DNA of 64,000 nucleotides, taken from contig NZ_WNKY01000006.1 of NCBI RefSeq assembly GCF_009720825.1, positions 62,001 through 126,000 of the forward strand, written 5' to 3'. Positions within the stretch are counted from its first letter, which is position 1. Every line of letters begins with the position of its first letter. The translations under genes were made by a program, and so were the position numbers. Origin of the DNA: Duganella radicis (lineage in GTDB: Bacteria; Pseudomonadota; Gammaproteobacteria; Burkholderiales; Burkholderiaceae_D). Positions 49,664 to 57,756 of this stretch are shown piece by piece. The notes beneath the pieces are model-generated. The model did not search any database, was not told the DNA's origin, and worked only from the letters and a program-made list of their open reading frames with translations.

Positions 49664-50722
49664 ATGAACACCATCAAACGCGGGCTCGCCGCTGCCGTTG
49701 CCGTCATCGCGCTTGGGCCGCTCACCGTTGCCGCATCGGCGGACGCTGACGCCCCATCCAAGGCCCGGCAGTCGGAGGTAACGTTTAAACACTATCGCTT
49801 CCGCGCCGGCGGCGAGTTGGATGAGCTCCGGATGCACTATGCGACCGTTGGCCAGCCTCACCGGAATGCGGATGGCGTCGTGGATAACGCCATCCTGATG
49901 CTTCCCTGGACTGGAGGAAGCAGCGCGGACTTGCTCACGGAGGAGTTCCGGTCATCGTTGTTTGCGCCTGGCGCGCCTTTCGATGCCGGGCGCTACTTCG
50001 TGGTCTTGCCCGACCCGATCGGACACGGCCAATCCAGCAAGCCGAGTGATGGCCTGGGCACCGCGTTCCCCAGGTATGGCTATCAGGATATGGTCGACCT
50101 GCAATACAAGCTGGTCACCGAAGCTTTGGGCCTTCCCCATCTCAAGGCGGTCGTCGGCATGTCGATGGGATGCATGAATGCCTGGCAATGGGCCGAGCGG
50201 TATCCCGGGATGATGGATGGCGTCATGCCCATCGCCTGCTTCCCGGCCCCGGTTTCCGGCCGCAATCTGATGTGGCGAAAAATCGCGGTGAACATGATCG
50301 AAACCGACCCGGCGTCGCTACCGAGCGTGGTGGGACTGATCAGCATGATGATCGACGGCGTCGGCAACTTGCAAGAGCGGTTCGATGCGGCACCCAAAAT
50401 TGACGGTTTTCTGCAAGGTGTCAGAAAGAACGTCAAGGTGGACGCCAACGATCTCCTGTACGCGTTGAAAGCGTCCGGCGACTTTGATGCGGAACCCGCT
50501 CTCGGGAAAATCGAGGCGAAAGTCTATGCCTTGAATTTTGCGGACGATGAGTTTTATCCCGACAGCCTGCAAATTCTTCAACGCGATGTCCCTCAGGTCA
50601 GGCAAGGGCGATACGTGGTGCGGCCGAAGTCCCCGGGATCACCTGGCCATCTGAGCATGAGTCATCCCGCATTGTGGGCCGACCATGCGCGCGAGTTCAT
50701 CCAGTGGAGCGCGCAAAAATAA
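49664..50722 (+). CDS. Secreted alpha/beta hydrolase, MetX-like subfamily
   Basis: This 352-residue protein has a Sec signal ('AAAVAVIALGPLTVAASADA'), so it acts in the periplasm or outside. The fold matches the homoserine acetyltransferase-like group: 'GELDELRMHYATVGQPHRN', the Ser nucleophile in 'VVGMSMGCMNAWQWAERYP', acid in 'FADDEFYPD' and base His in 'SPGHLSMSHPA'. True homoserine O-acetyltransferases are cytoplasmic and carry 'GGSMGG', so a secreted esterase/hydrolase role is more likely. It is 32 bp behind the preceding hydrolase, with AAGGA before the start, and is the last of the run of genes that begins at 43594. Confidence 0.8.
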   Translation: MNTIKRGLAAAVAVIALGPLTVAASADADAPSKARQSEVTFKHYRFRAGGELDELRMHYATVGQPHRNADGVVDNAILMLPWTGGSSADLLTEEFRSSLFAPGAPFDAGRYFVVLPDPIGHGQSSKPSDGLGTAFPRYGYQDMVDLQYKLVTEALGLPHLKAVVGMSMGCMNAWQWAERYPGMMDGVMPIACFPAPVSGRNLMWRKIAVNMIETDPASLPSVVGLISMMIDGVGNLQERFDAAPKIDGFLQGVRKNVKVDANDLLYALKASGDFDAEPALGKIEAKVYALNFADDEFYPDSLQILQRDVPQVRQGRYVVRPKSPGSPGHLSMSHPALWADHAREFIQWSAQK

Positions 50723-50819
50723 TCGCCGCGGCATGTCCCGGGCTCAGCCGCTGGCGAGGGCCCGGTACTCGCGCGGCGGTAGCCTCGCCCAGCGCGTAGG
50801 GCGTGCCATACGCCGTTCG

Positions 50820-50854
50820 AAAAAAAAGAGTTACGGGCTAATGCGCGTAACTCT
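50820..50854 (-). terminator. Rho-independent terminator of the tRNA-Phe gene
   Basis: On the minus strand a perfect 9-bp stem (agagttacg / cgtaactct) with a 10-nt loop is followed by eight T's. It lies 20 bp after the tRNA 3' end. Confidence 0.9.
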
Positions 50855-50874
50855 TTGATTTTGCTGCTTATTCT

Positions 50875-50950
50875 TGGTGGCCCGGGGCGGAATCGAACCA
50901 CCGACACAAGGATTTTCAATCCTCTGCTCTACCAACTGAGCTACCAGGCC
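50875..50950 (-). tRNA. tRNA-Phe (anticodon GAA), CCA encoded
   Basis: The 76-nt minus-strand sequence folds as a normal tRNA. The acceptor stem pairs GGCCTGG with CCGGGCC (one G-T pair); the D arm reads GCTCAGTTGGTAGAGC. The anticodon loop TTGAAAA gives anticodon GAA between gaggat/atcct arms, and the T arm has GGTTCGATTCC. The 3' CCA is in the DNA. Anticodon GAA assigns phenylalanine. Confidence 0.97.
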
Positions 50951-50960
50951 AAGGGCACGC

Positions 50961-50990
50961 ATTATAACGAGCGGCTGTGCCGTTTGGCAA
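50961..50990 (-). promoter_or_regulatory. Promoter of tRNA-Phe
   Basis: On the minus strand TTGCCA (50985-50990) and a perfect TATAAT (50961-50966) are separated by 18 bases and lie just upstream of the tRNA 5' end. A GC-rich gcgtgccc follows the -10, like the stringent discriminator of stable-RNA promoters. Confidence 0.85.
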
Positions 50991-51008
50991 GGGCCTGAAT
51001 CCATTTTA

Positions 51009-51045
51009 TTGACAGTCCTATGGTCGAGAGATAAATTTGATCTCT
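51009..51045 (+). promoter_or_regulatory. Promoter with inverted repeat before the M20 peptidase gene
   Basis: A perfect TTGACA (51009-51014), a 17-base spacer and TAAATT (51032-51037) form a strong sigma-70 promoter. agagat-N7-atctct (51027-51045) overlaps the -10 element and could be an operator. Confidence 0.75.
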
Positions 51046-51073
51046 TAAGCAACCTCATCGGGACAGGAGCATT

Positions 51074-52471
51074 ATGAAGAAGGCAGTTTGGTTGGCGGCA
51101 GGGTTGGCGATGACGACGGCGCATGGCGCCGGGCTGACGCCGGTGCAACAGCAGATGCGCGCGATTTATCAGGAACTGGTGGAAACCAACACCACCAACT
51201 CGGTCGGCTCCTGCACCCTGGCCGCGCAAAAGATGGCCAAGCGCCTGAAGGCCGGTGGCTTCCAGGACAGCGAGATCCAGCTCATCATCCCGCCCGGCGG
51301 TCCGAAAAAAGGCAACCTGGTCGCCCGCCTGAAAGGCGACGGCAGCAAGAAGCCGCTGCTGCTGCTGGCCCACATCGACGTGGTGGAAGCCAATCGCGAG
51401 GACTGGGAGCGCGACCCGTTCAAGCTGGTCGAGGAAAACGGCATGTTCTACGCGCGCGGCGCCTCGGACGACAAGGCCATGGCCGCCTCCTTCGTCAACA
51501 ACATGATCCTCTACAAAAAAGAAAAGCTGCCGCTCAAGCGCGACATCATCATGGCGCTGACCTGCGATGAAGAACTGGTGCCGTCCAAATTCGACGGCGC
51601 CGAATACCTGGTCAACCACCACCGCGCCCTGATCGACGCCGAGATCGCCCTCAACGAAGGCGGTGGCGGTCTGCTGGACAAGGACGGCAAGCCGGTACGC
51701 CACGGCATCCAGGCCGGCGAAAAAATCTACCAGAGCTTCCAGCTGGAGGTGACCAATCCGGGCGGCCACAGTTCGGCGCCGTTCAAGGACAACGCCATCT
51801 ACCATCTGGCCGACGGCCTGTCGCGCCTCGGCCAGTTCTCGTTCCCGTTCAAGCTGTCGCCGGTGACGCGCGCGTTCTATGAACGCATGTCGAAAATCGA
51901 AAAAGGCCAGGTGGCGGAAGACATGAAAGCCATCCTGCAAGATCCGCCGGACCAGGCGGCGCTGGACCGTCTGTACGCCGTCAGCCCGTCGCACAATTCC
52001 ACCGTGCGCACCACCTGCGTGGCCACCAAGGTCGATGCCGGCCACGCCGACAACGCCTTGCCGCAACGCGCGCGCGCCATCGTCAACTGCCGCATTCTGC
52101 CGGGCGAGCCGATCGCCGAAGTGCAGGCCACCTTGCAGCGTGTGGTGGCCGACGACAAAATCAAGATCACCCGTGTGGGTGAAGGCGTCGACGGCCCGAT
52201 GCCGCCGATGACGGTCACCCTGATGAAGGCCGTGGAAGACATCAGCAACGACATGTGGCCGGGCGTGCCGGTGATTCCGACCATGTCGACCGGCGGCACC
52301 GATGGCCGCTTCCTCAACAACGCCGGCATCTGGACCTATGGCGTCAGCGGCATGTTCCACGGTCCGGAAGGCAGCGGCGCCCACGGCCTGAATGAACACA
52401 TCCGCGTCAAGTCGCTGTATGACGGCCAGGAGTACCTGTACCGCCTGGGCAAACGCCTGGCGACCGAGTGA
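51074..52471 (+). CDS. Secreted M20 family metallopeptidase
   Basis: This 465-residue zinc peptidase has a Sec signal ('MKKAVWLAAGLAMTTAHGAG'). Metal ligands are the His and Asp of 'LLLAHIDVVEA', Asp of 'YARGASDDKAMAAS', the catalytic Glu-Glu of 'TCDEELVPS', Glu/Asp near 'ALNEGGGGLLDKDG', and the late His in 'FHGPEGSGAHGLNEH'. The dimerisation (lid) domain is 'SFQLEVTNPGGHSSAPFKDNAI'. The family removes amino acids from peptides or N-acylated amino acids. The start has ACAGGAG upstream, and the gene has its own strong promoter. It is convergent with the alpha-amylase gene (3-bp gap). Confidence 0.9.
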   Translation: MKKAVWLAAGLAMTTAHGAGLTPVQQQMRAIYQELVETNTTNSVGSCTLAAQKMAKRLKAGGFQDSEIQLIIPPGGPKKGNLVARLKGDGSKKPLLLLAHIDVVEANREDWERDPFKLVEENGMFYARGASDDKAMAASFVNNMILYKKEKLPLKRDIIMALTCDEELVPSKFDGAEYLVNHHRALIDAEIALNEGGGGLLDKDGKPVRHGIQAGEKIYQSFQLEVTNPGGHSSAPFKDNAIYHLADGLSRLGQFSFPFKLSPVTRAFYERMSKIEKGQVAEDMKAILQDPPDQAALDRLYAVSPSHNSTVRTTCVATKVDAGHADNALPQRARAIVNCRILPGEPIAEVQATLQRVVADDKIKITRVGEGVDGPMPPMTVTLMKAVEDISNDMWPGVPVIPTMSTGGTDGRFLNNAGIWTYGVSGMFHGPEGSGAHGLNEHIRVKSLYDGQEYLYRLGKRLATE

Positions 52472-52474
52472 TGC

Positions 52475-53767
52475 TTACTCCGGCACGACGATGCGCCAGC
52501 GCCAGGGCTTGAGGTAAGCCTGGCCTTCGTCGCCGGCCAGCTTGTACTTTTGCAGCTGGCCGGTGGTGTTGACGATCACGCGCACATTGTTGGCGCCCTG
52601 CTGGCGCTTGAAGGCAAACAGGTTCTCATTGCCGACCTCCAGCAACTGCACCGGCGCGCCGGACGCGCCATTCCACAGCGCCGGGTTCTGCTTCTTCAAT
52701 GCATTCAGGCCGGCGAAGAACAATTCCAGATCGATGTTGTTCCACTCGATGGCATCTTTTTCAAAGAACGCCAGCTTCTTGTCCAGCTTTGCTTCCTGGC
52801 CGTTGTACACCAGCGGGATGCCGGGCAGGGTATAGCTCAGCACCGCCATCGCGCCCCACGCCGGGCCATACAACTCCTTGTCCGTGCCTTCCCACGAATT
52901 GATATCGTGGTTGCTGGTGAACTGCAAACGATAGCTGTCGCGCGAGAATGCTTTGGCCGGATTGCTGACATACGCGCGCAAATCGGCGGCGCCGGCCTGG
53001 CCCTTGCCGATCTTCTTCATGATGCCGTTCAGCGTCCAGTCATAGCTGGCGTCGAAGGCCTTGTCGTGCAGCGCCACCTCGTCCGACTCGGCCAGCATGA
53101 ACACCGGTTTGATCTTGTCCAATTGCGCGCGCGCCTGATTCCAGAACTCGGTCGGCACGAAGCCCGCCGCGTCGGCGCGGAAGCCGTCCACGCCCACATC
53201 CTTGACCCAGAACGCCATGGCCGAAATCATCGCCGGCCACAGTTCCTTGTTGCCGTAATCGAGGCCGATGACGTCAGCCCATTCCTCGGTCTCGCCGGCG
53301 CCGTTCTTGAAGCTGACGGCGGCGATCTCTCCCTTGTCATTCTTCTTGTACCAGTCCGGATGCTGCGTGGCCCAAGGATGATCCCACGCCGTGTGATTGC
53401 CCACCCAGTCGAGAATCACATGCATGCCCAGCGCGCGCGCCTGCTTCACCAGCTTGCGCACATCGTCGATGCTGCCGAACTCCGGATTGACGGCGGTGTA
53501 ATCCTGCACCGCGTAGTAACTGCCCAGCGTGCCCTTGCGGTTCTTCTGGCCGATGGGGTGGATCGGCATCAGCCAGATGATGTCCACGCCCAGCGCCTTG
53601 AGGCGCGGCAAGTCGGCCGTGAACGCGGCCAGCGTGCCGTCCTTGCTGTACTGGCGCAGATTGACTTCATACACATTCGAGCTGCGCGACCACGCCGGGT
53701 GTTTGGGTTCGGCGTGGGCGGCGGTGAACAACGTCGCCAGGATCAGCGAGGCGGCAAGCTTTTTCAT
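52475..53767 (-). CDS. Secreted alpha-amylase family (GH13) enzyme
   Basis: This 430-residue protein has a signal peptide ('MKKLAASLILATLFTAAHAE'). The GH13 barrel motifs are 'VILDWVGNHTAWDHPW', the nucleophile Asp in 'VDGFRADAAGFVP', the acid/base Glu in 'MLAESDEVAL' and the transition-state Asp in 'FTSNHDINSWEG'. A short C-terminal beta domain follows ('VIVNTTGQLQKYKL'). It hydrolyses or transfers alpha-1,4-glucosidic bonds in starch, glycogen or maltodextrins. It is 8 bp behind the DPP4-like gene and likely in one operon with it. The small size fits the bacterial cyclomaltodextrinase/amylase-like group; exact specificity is unclear. Confidence 0.92.
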   Translation of the reverse strand: MKKLAASLILATLFTAAHAEPKHPAWSRSSNVYEVNLRQYSKDGTLAAFTADLPRLKALGVDIIWLMPIHPIGQKNRKGTLGSYYAVQDYTAVNPEFGSIDDVRKLVKQARALGMHVILDWVGNHTAWDHPWATQHPDWYKKNDKGEIAAVSFKNGAGETEEWADVIGLDYGNKELWPAMISAMAFWVKDVGVDGFRADAAGFVPTEFWNQARAQLDKIKPVFMLAESDEVALHDKAFDASYDWTLNGIMKKIGKGQAGAADLRAYVSNPAKAFSRDSYRLQFTSNHDINSWEGTDKELYGPAWGAMAVLSYTLPGIPLVYNGQEAKLDKKLAFFEKDAIEWNNIDLELFFAGLNALKKQNPALWNGASGAPVQLLEVGNENLFAFKRQQGANNVRVIVNTTGQLQKYKLAGDEGQAYLKPWRWRIVVPE

Positions 53768-53775
53768 GGTGCTCC

Positions 53776-56127
53776 TTATTTCAGGGTGCGTTCAAACAGC
53801 TGGTAGATGCGGCGGTATTCGTCGTACCACGCTTCCGGATGCACGAAGCCGTGGCGCTCCAGCGGATACGACGCCAGTTCCCAGTGATCCTTTTTCAGTT
53901 CGATGAAGCGCTGGGCCATGCGGACCGAGTCTTGATAGAACACGTTATCGTCGATCATGCCGTGCGCGATCAGCAGATGGCCTTGCAGCTTGTCGGCGTA
54001 TTCAATCGGCGACGACACCTTGTACGCTTGCGGGTCCAGCTCCGGCGAATTCAGGATGTTGGAAGTGTACTCGTGATTGTAGGTGGTCCAGTCGGTGACC
54101 GGGCGCAGGGCGGCGCCGGCCTTGAACTGCTCCGGCGCGCGCAGCAGCGCCATGAAGGTCATGAAACCGCCGTAGCTGCCGCCGTAGATGCCGACATTTT
54201 TGGCGTCGCCCTGTTGGTTGGCCACCATCCAGTTCAGGCCATCGACGTAGTCTTCCAGTTCCGGATGGCCCATCTGGCGATAAATGGCGGTGCGCCAGTT
54301 GCGGCCATAGCCCAGCGAAGCGCGGTAGTCCATGTCCAGCACGATGTAACCCTTCTGCACCAGCAGGTTGTGGAACATCTGCTCGCGGAAGTAGACCGGA
54401 TAGCGCTTCGTCACGTTTTGCAGATAGCCGGCGCCGTGCACGAACATCACCACCGGATATTTTTTGCCCGCTTCCAAAGTGGCCGGGCGATACAGCTTGG
54501 CCCATACCGGATCGGCGCCGTGGGTCGAAGGCACGGCGACGATTTCAGGCTGTATCCACTCGCGCGATTTGAATTCGGCGGTACGGGTGTCGGTCAGCTG
54601 GGTGATGGCGCCGCCGCTGCTGCTGACGGTGCCGATCTGGGTTGGCATGTAGGCGGTGGAGTAGCGCACCAGCAGCTTGCGGCCGTCCGGCGACAGGGTG
54701 AAGCTTTCGACGCCGCCCAGCGAGGTCAGTTCCTTCAACGCGCCGTCCCTGGTGCTGGTCGAGCAGACTTCATACGTGCCTGGCAGTTTGGGATTGCACA
54801 TGAACCAGGCCGTCTGGCCATCAGACGACCAGGTCACGTTCGACTCTTCCCACTTGCCGGAGGTAAGCGCGCGCGTCTTGCCATCGGCCGCTTGCAGGTA
54901 GAGGTGCGCGTAGCCGCTTTCCTCCGATTCGAACCACAGCGTGCTGTTGTCCGGCTGCCAGCCGAAGTCGTTGCCGCGATTGTTGACCCAGGCGGCGTCG
55001 CTCAGGCGGTGCAGCGGCTTCAGTCTGGCGGCGGCCAGGTCGACGCCGGCGATCCAGCGGTCCTTGTTGTCGATGGCCTGCGCCATCACCGCCACGCGCG
55101 CGCCGTTGGCGCTCCAGCGGATCGATTCCTCGCGCCCTTCGAAGCGCACACCGCGATTGCCTTTCAGCGGATCGAGCTTTTGCGCGGCGCGCATCTCGGC
55201 CAGCGGGTCCTGCTTGATGCCCGGCAGGTCGTCGAGCGACAGCTCGGTGACCTTGCGCGTCGCGACCTCAATCAGCTTCAGTTGATGTTGCAGTGGACCG
55301 GCTTCGCTCACGCGCTTGCGCTCATCGTCGGTTTCCTCGTAGCCGGATTCGGTGACATAGCGCGGCATCTTGCCGATGCGGCGCTTGTCGCCATCCTTGG
55401 CGGCGGTGACCACCAGCAGATAGCGGCCGTCCGGCGACAGCGAACTGGTTTCGATGGTGACCTTCTCGCCGAGATATACCGGCAGCGGCGCGCGGGTGGC
55501 GTCGGCGGCGCGGTCGGCGTTGCGCTGATCGCGCGTTTCATCCTTTTCCTGTTTCAGGCGCGCCAGCGTCGACATCAGGCGCAGCTGCATGTCGCGGCGG
55601 AAGTCGGCGTCCGGCGCGGCGTCGGGATCTTTGGCGGTACGCAGCAGGACCACCGGCGAGACCAGGCGCTCGGCGCGGCTCCAGCTGAACCAGTCGCTGC
55701 CCACGCGGAACTGCACGTGATTGCCGTCGGCGGCGTATTGCGCATCGGCGGCCGGCGTGGTGCCGCGCAGGATCTGCGTCAGCGCGCCGGTTTTCAGGTC
55801 GCGCTCAAACAGATCGCCATTGCGCAGCAGGACCGCGCGCGTGCGCTCGCGGTTGTAGACCACGGCCTCGCTATCGAGATTGGCCAACTGCTTTTCTTCC
55901 ACCAGTTTCACGGCGGCGCCGTTCACCTGATAGGTGTCGCGGACGGCGGAACCGGTGCGTTTTTGCTTGAAGTAGACCTGCTTGCTGTCCCAGCCCCACC
56001 ATGCCGATTCGACGGGATTGCCGATCCAGTCCGGATTGGCCATGGCTTGATCGAGGGTGATGGGAGTGGGCGCTGCTTGGACGCTGGCCGCGATGGCGGT
56101 CGCGAGGAGAGGCAATACAAAACGCAT
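53776..56127 (-). CDS. S9 family peptidase, DPP4-like
   Basis: This 783-residue protein has a signal peptide ('MRFVLPLLATAIAASVQAAP'), an N-terminal eight-blade-type propeller ('SSLSPDGRYLLVVTAAKDG', 'FTLSPDGRKLLVRYS') and a C-terminal alpha/beta hydrolase domain. The catalytic residues are Ser in 'GIYGGSYGGFMTFMA', Asp in 'GMIDDNVFYQDSV' and His in 'ERHGFVHPEAWYDEY'. The 'DYRASLGYGRNWR' motif before it is typical of dipeptidyl peptidase IV-like enzymes, which release X-Pro dipeptides from the N-terminus. No strong ribosome site is seen before 56127. It is upstream of the alpha-amylase gene. It differs from the acylaminoacyl-type S9 at 30766-32778. Confidence 0.92.
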   Translation of the reverse strand: MRFVLPLLATAIAASVQAAPTPITLDQAMANPDWIGNPVESAWWGWDSKQVYFKQKRTGSAVRDTYQVNGAAVKLVEEKQLANLDSEAVVYNRERTRAVLLRNGDLFERDLKTGALTQILRGTTPAADAQYAADGNHVQFRVGSDWFSWSRAERLVSPVVLLRTAKDPDAAPDADFRRDMQLRLMSTLARLKQEKDETRDQRNADRAADATRAPLPVYLGEKVTIETSSLSPDGRYLLVVTAAKDGDKRRIGKMPRYVTESGYEETDDERKRVSEAGPLQHQLKLIEVATRKVTELSLDDLPGIKQDPLAEMRAAQKLDPLKGNRGVRFEGREESIRWSANGARVAVMAQAIDNKDRWIAGVDLAAARLKPLHRLSDAAWVNNRGNDFGWQPDNSTLWFESEESGYAHLYLQAADGKTRALTSGKWEESNVTWSSDGQTAWFMCNPKLPGTYEVCSTSTRDGALKELTSLGGVESFTLSPDGRKLLVRYSTAYMPTQIGTVSSSGGAITQLTDTRTAEFKSREWIQPEIVAVPSTHGADPVWAKLYRPATLEAGKKYPVVMFVHGAGYLQNVTKRYPVYFREQMFHNLLVQKGYIVLDMDYRASLGYGRNWRTAIYRQMGHPELEDYVDGLNWMVANQQGDAKNVGIYGGSYGGFMTFMALLRAPEQFKAGAALRPVTDWTTYNHEYTSNILNSPELDPQAYKVSSPIEYADKLQGHLLIAHGMIDDNVFYQDSVRMAQRFIELKKDHWELASYPLERHGFVHPEAWYDEYRRIYQLFERTLK

Positions 56128-56200
56128 CGGTAGTTTCGCTTGTAAGTTGGGTGATCGGGAGCACCGGATCGCGGCGCGTCCCAGATTCTAGCCCAACCTT

Positions 56201-57592
56201 CTAGCTGCGGGCTATCTTGTCGGTTTGGCCATGGCCGGCATCCGGGCCGCCACGGCGCGGTGCAATGCGCAGCGCCCACAGCAGGATGGCGCCGGCCGCC
56301 AGATACAGCACGATCAGCGCCGCCAGCATGCCGGCGCTGCCGCTCCAGTGCAGCATGCGTTCACTCAGCGCCGGGCCGCAAGCGCCGCCCAGCAAACCGA
56401 TGCTGCCCACCAGCGCGATGCCGGCGGCGCTGCGGCGGCGATCCAGCATGCCGGTCAGGATGGCGACCAGCAGCGGCGCGGCGGCGGCGATGCCCAGCGT
56501 GGCCAGCGTCAGGCCGGCCAGCGACCATGCGAGGCCGTTGTCGGCCGCGATGGCCAGACCCAGGCCGCCGGCCGCCAGCACCATGCAGGCGAAGAAGTGG
56601 CCGCGCCGTTCGCGCCGGCGGTCGGAGTCGTAGCCGATCAGGATCATGCCGACGATGCCGGCCAGGTTGGGAATGGCGGTCAGCCAGCCAAGCTGCATAT
56701 GGCTGCCCGCGCCCCAGCGCTGCATCAGCGTCGGCGACCAGAACACCAGCGCGTAGCTGGCGCCCAGCAGCAGGAGATTGGACAGCGCCAGCAAACTGAT
56801 CGACGGCTCGCGCAGCAGCGACCAGACCACGGCCAGCGCCGGCGGCGGGTCGTCATCTTCGCCGACGGCACCGGGACCGTGCAGCGCCGCCTCGTCGCGC
56901 TCCAGATCCTGCTCCACCATCTGCTGTTCGAAGGACGACAGCCAGCGCGCATCCTCGGGCTTGTCGTCCAGATAAAAGTAAGCGATCACGCCCAGCAGCG
57001 CGGCCGGCAAGCCTTGCGTGATCAGCATCCACTGCCAGCCATCGAGGGCGCCATAGTCGCGCAGCGACTGCAAGGTGAAGCCGCACAGCGGACCGGCCAC
57101 CAGCCCCGCCATCAGCGTGGCAGAGGCGAAGATGGCAAACACCCGTGCGCGCCGTGCCGAAGGATACCAGTACGTCAGGTAAAGAATCACGCCGGGGAAA
57201 AAGCCCGCCTCCAGTACGCCAAGCAAAAAGCGCAGCACGTAGAATTCCACCGGCTCGCGCACGAAAGCGCCGGCGGCGGCGATCGCGCCCCAGCACAGCA
57301 TGAGGCGCAGCAGCATCTTGCGCGCACCGATTTTTTCCAGCAGCAGATTGGCGGGCAGGCCGCACAGGCAATAAGCGATGAAGAAGGCGACGGCGCCGGA
57401 GACATATACCTGTTCGCTGAAATCCAGGCTGGCGCCCATTTGCAGCTTGACGTAGCCGACGTTGACGCGGTCGAGATAGGCCAGGATATAGCACACCATC
57501 AGCAACGGCAGCAGGCGCCAGCTGATTTTGCGGTAGATGGCGGCCATGCCGGCGGCGCCGCGTAGATGGAGAATCCTGGCGCCCTGGTTCAT
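56201..57592 (-). CDS. MFS transporter, anion:cation symporter-like
   Basis: This 463-residue membrane protein has twelve hydrophobic segments. The N-terminal 'LLPLLMVCYILAYLDRVNVGYVKLQM' contains the D-R-x-N-x-G/A pattern of the ACS branch (organic-anion symporters for sugar acids, phthalate or similar carboxylates). 'FLLGVLEAGFFPGVILYLTYWYP' in TM4/5 and 'DRRRERRGHF' in the central loop are also typical. It runs in the direction of the DPP4/amylase pair with a 73-bp gap, so it may share their message. AGAGGG lies about 11 bases before the chosen start; a second in-frame ATG is 15 codons later. Substrate is not identifiable. Confidence 0.9.
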   Translation of the reverse strand: MNQGARILHLRGAAGMAAIYRKISWRLLPLLMVCYILAYLDRVNVGYVKLQMGASLDFSEQVYVSGAVAFFIAYCLCGLPANLLLEKIGARKMLLRLMLCWGAIAAAGAFVREPVEFYVLRFLLGVLEAGFFPGVILYLTYWYPSARRARVFAIFASATLMAGLVAGPLCGFTLQSLRDYGALDGWQWMLITQGLPAALLGVIAYFYLDDKPEDARWLSSFEQQMVEQDLERDEAALHGPGAVGEDDDPPPALAVVWSLLREPSISLLALSNLLLLGASYALVFWSPTLMQRWGAGSHMQLGWLTAIPNLAGIVGMILIGYDSDRRRERRGHFFACMVLAAGGLGLAIAADNGLAWSLAGLTLATLGIAAAAPLLVAILTGMLDRRRSAAGIALVGSIGLLGGACGPALSERMLHWSGSAGMLAALIVLYLAAGAILLWALRIAPRRGGPDAGHGQTDKIARS

Positions 57593-57756
57593 GATGCGAG
57601 TGCCCTCTGCGCTAGCGGTGCAAGATCGGTGGCGGGATTGGTCTGCATATTGGCGATATTAGCTGCACGATATGGCATACGCAAGCTTTAGAATCCGGTA
57701 CTGCAATTCAAAACAACAGTGTCCGAAGTGGTGCATTTTTAACGGGATAAATCGAT

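Noticed and set aside
50875..50950. tRNA-Phe as an integration site for a mobile element
   Set aside because: I saw no integrase gene and noticed no second copy of the tRNA 3' end nearby; flanking genes look ordinary.
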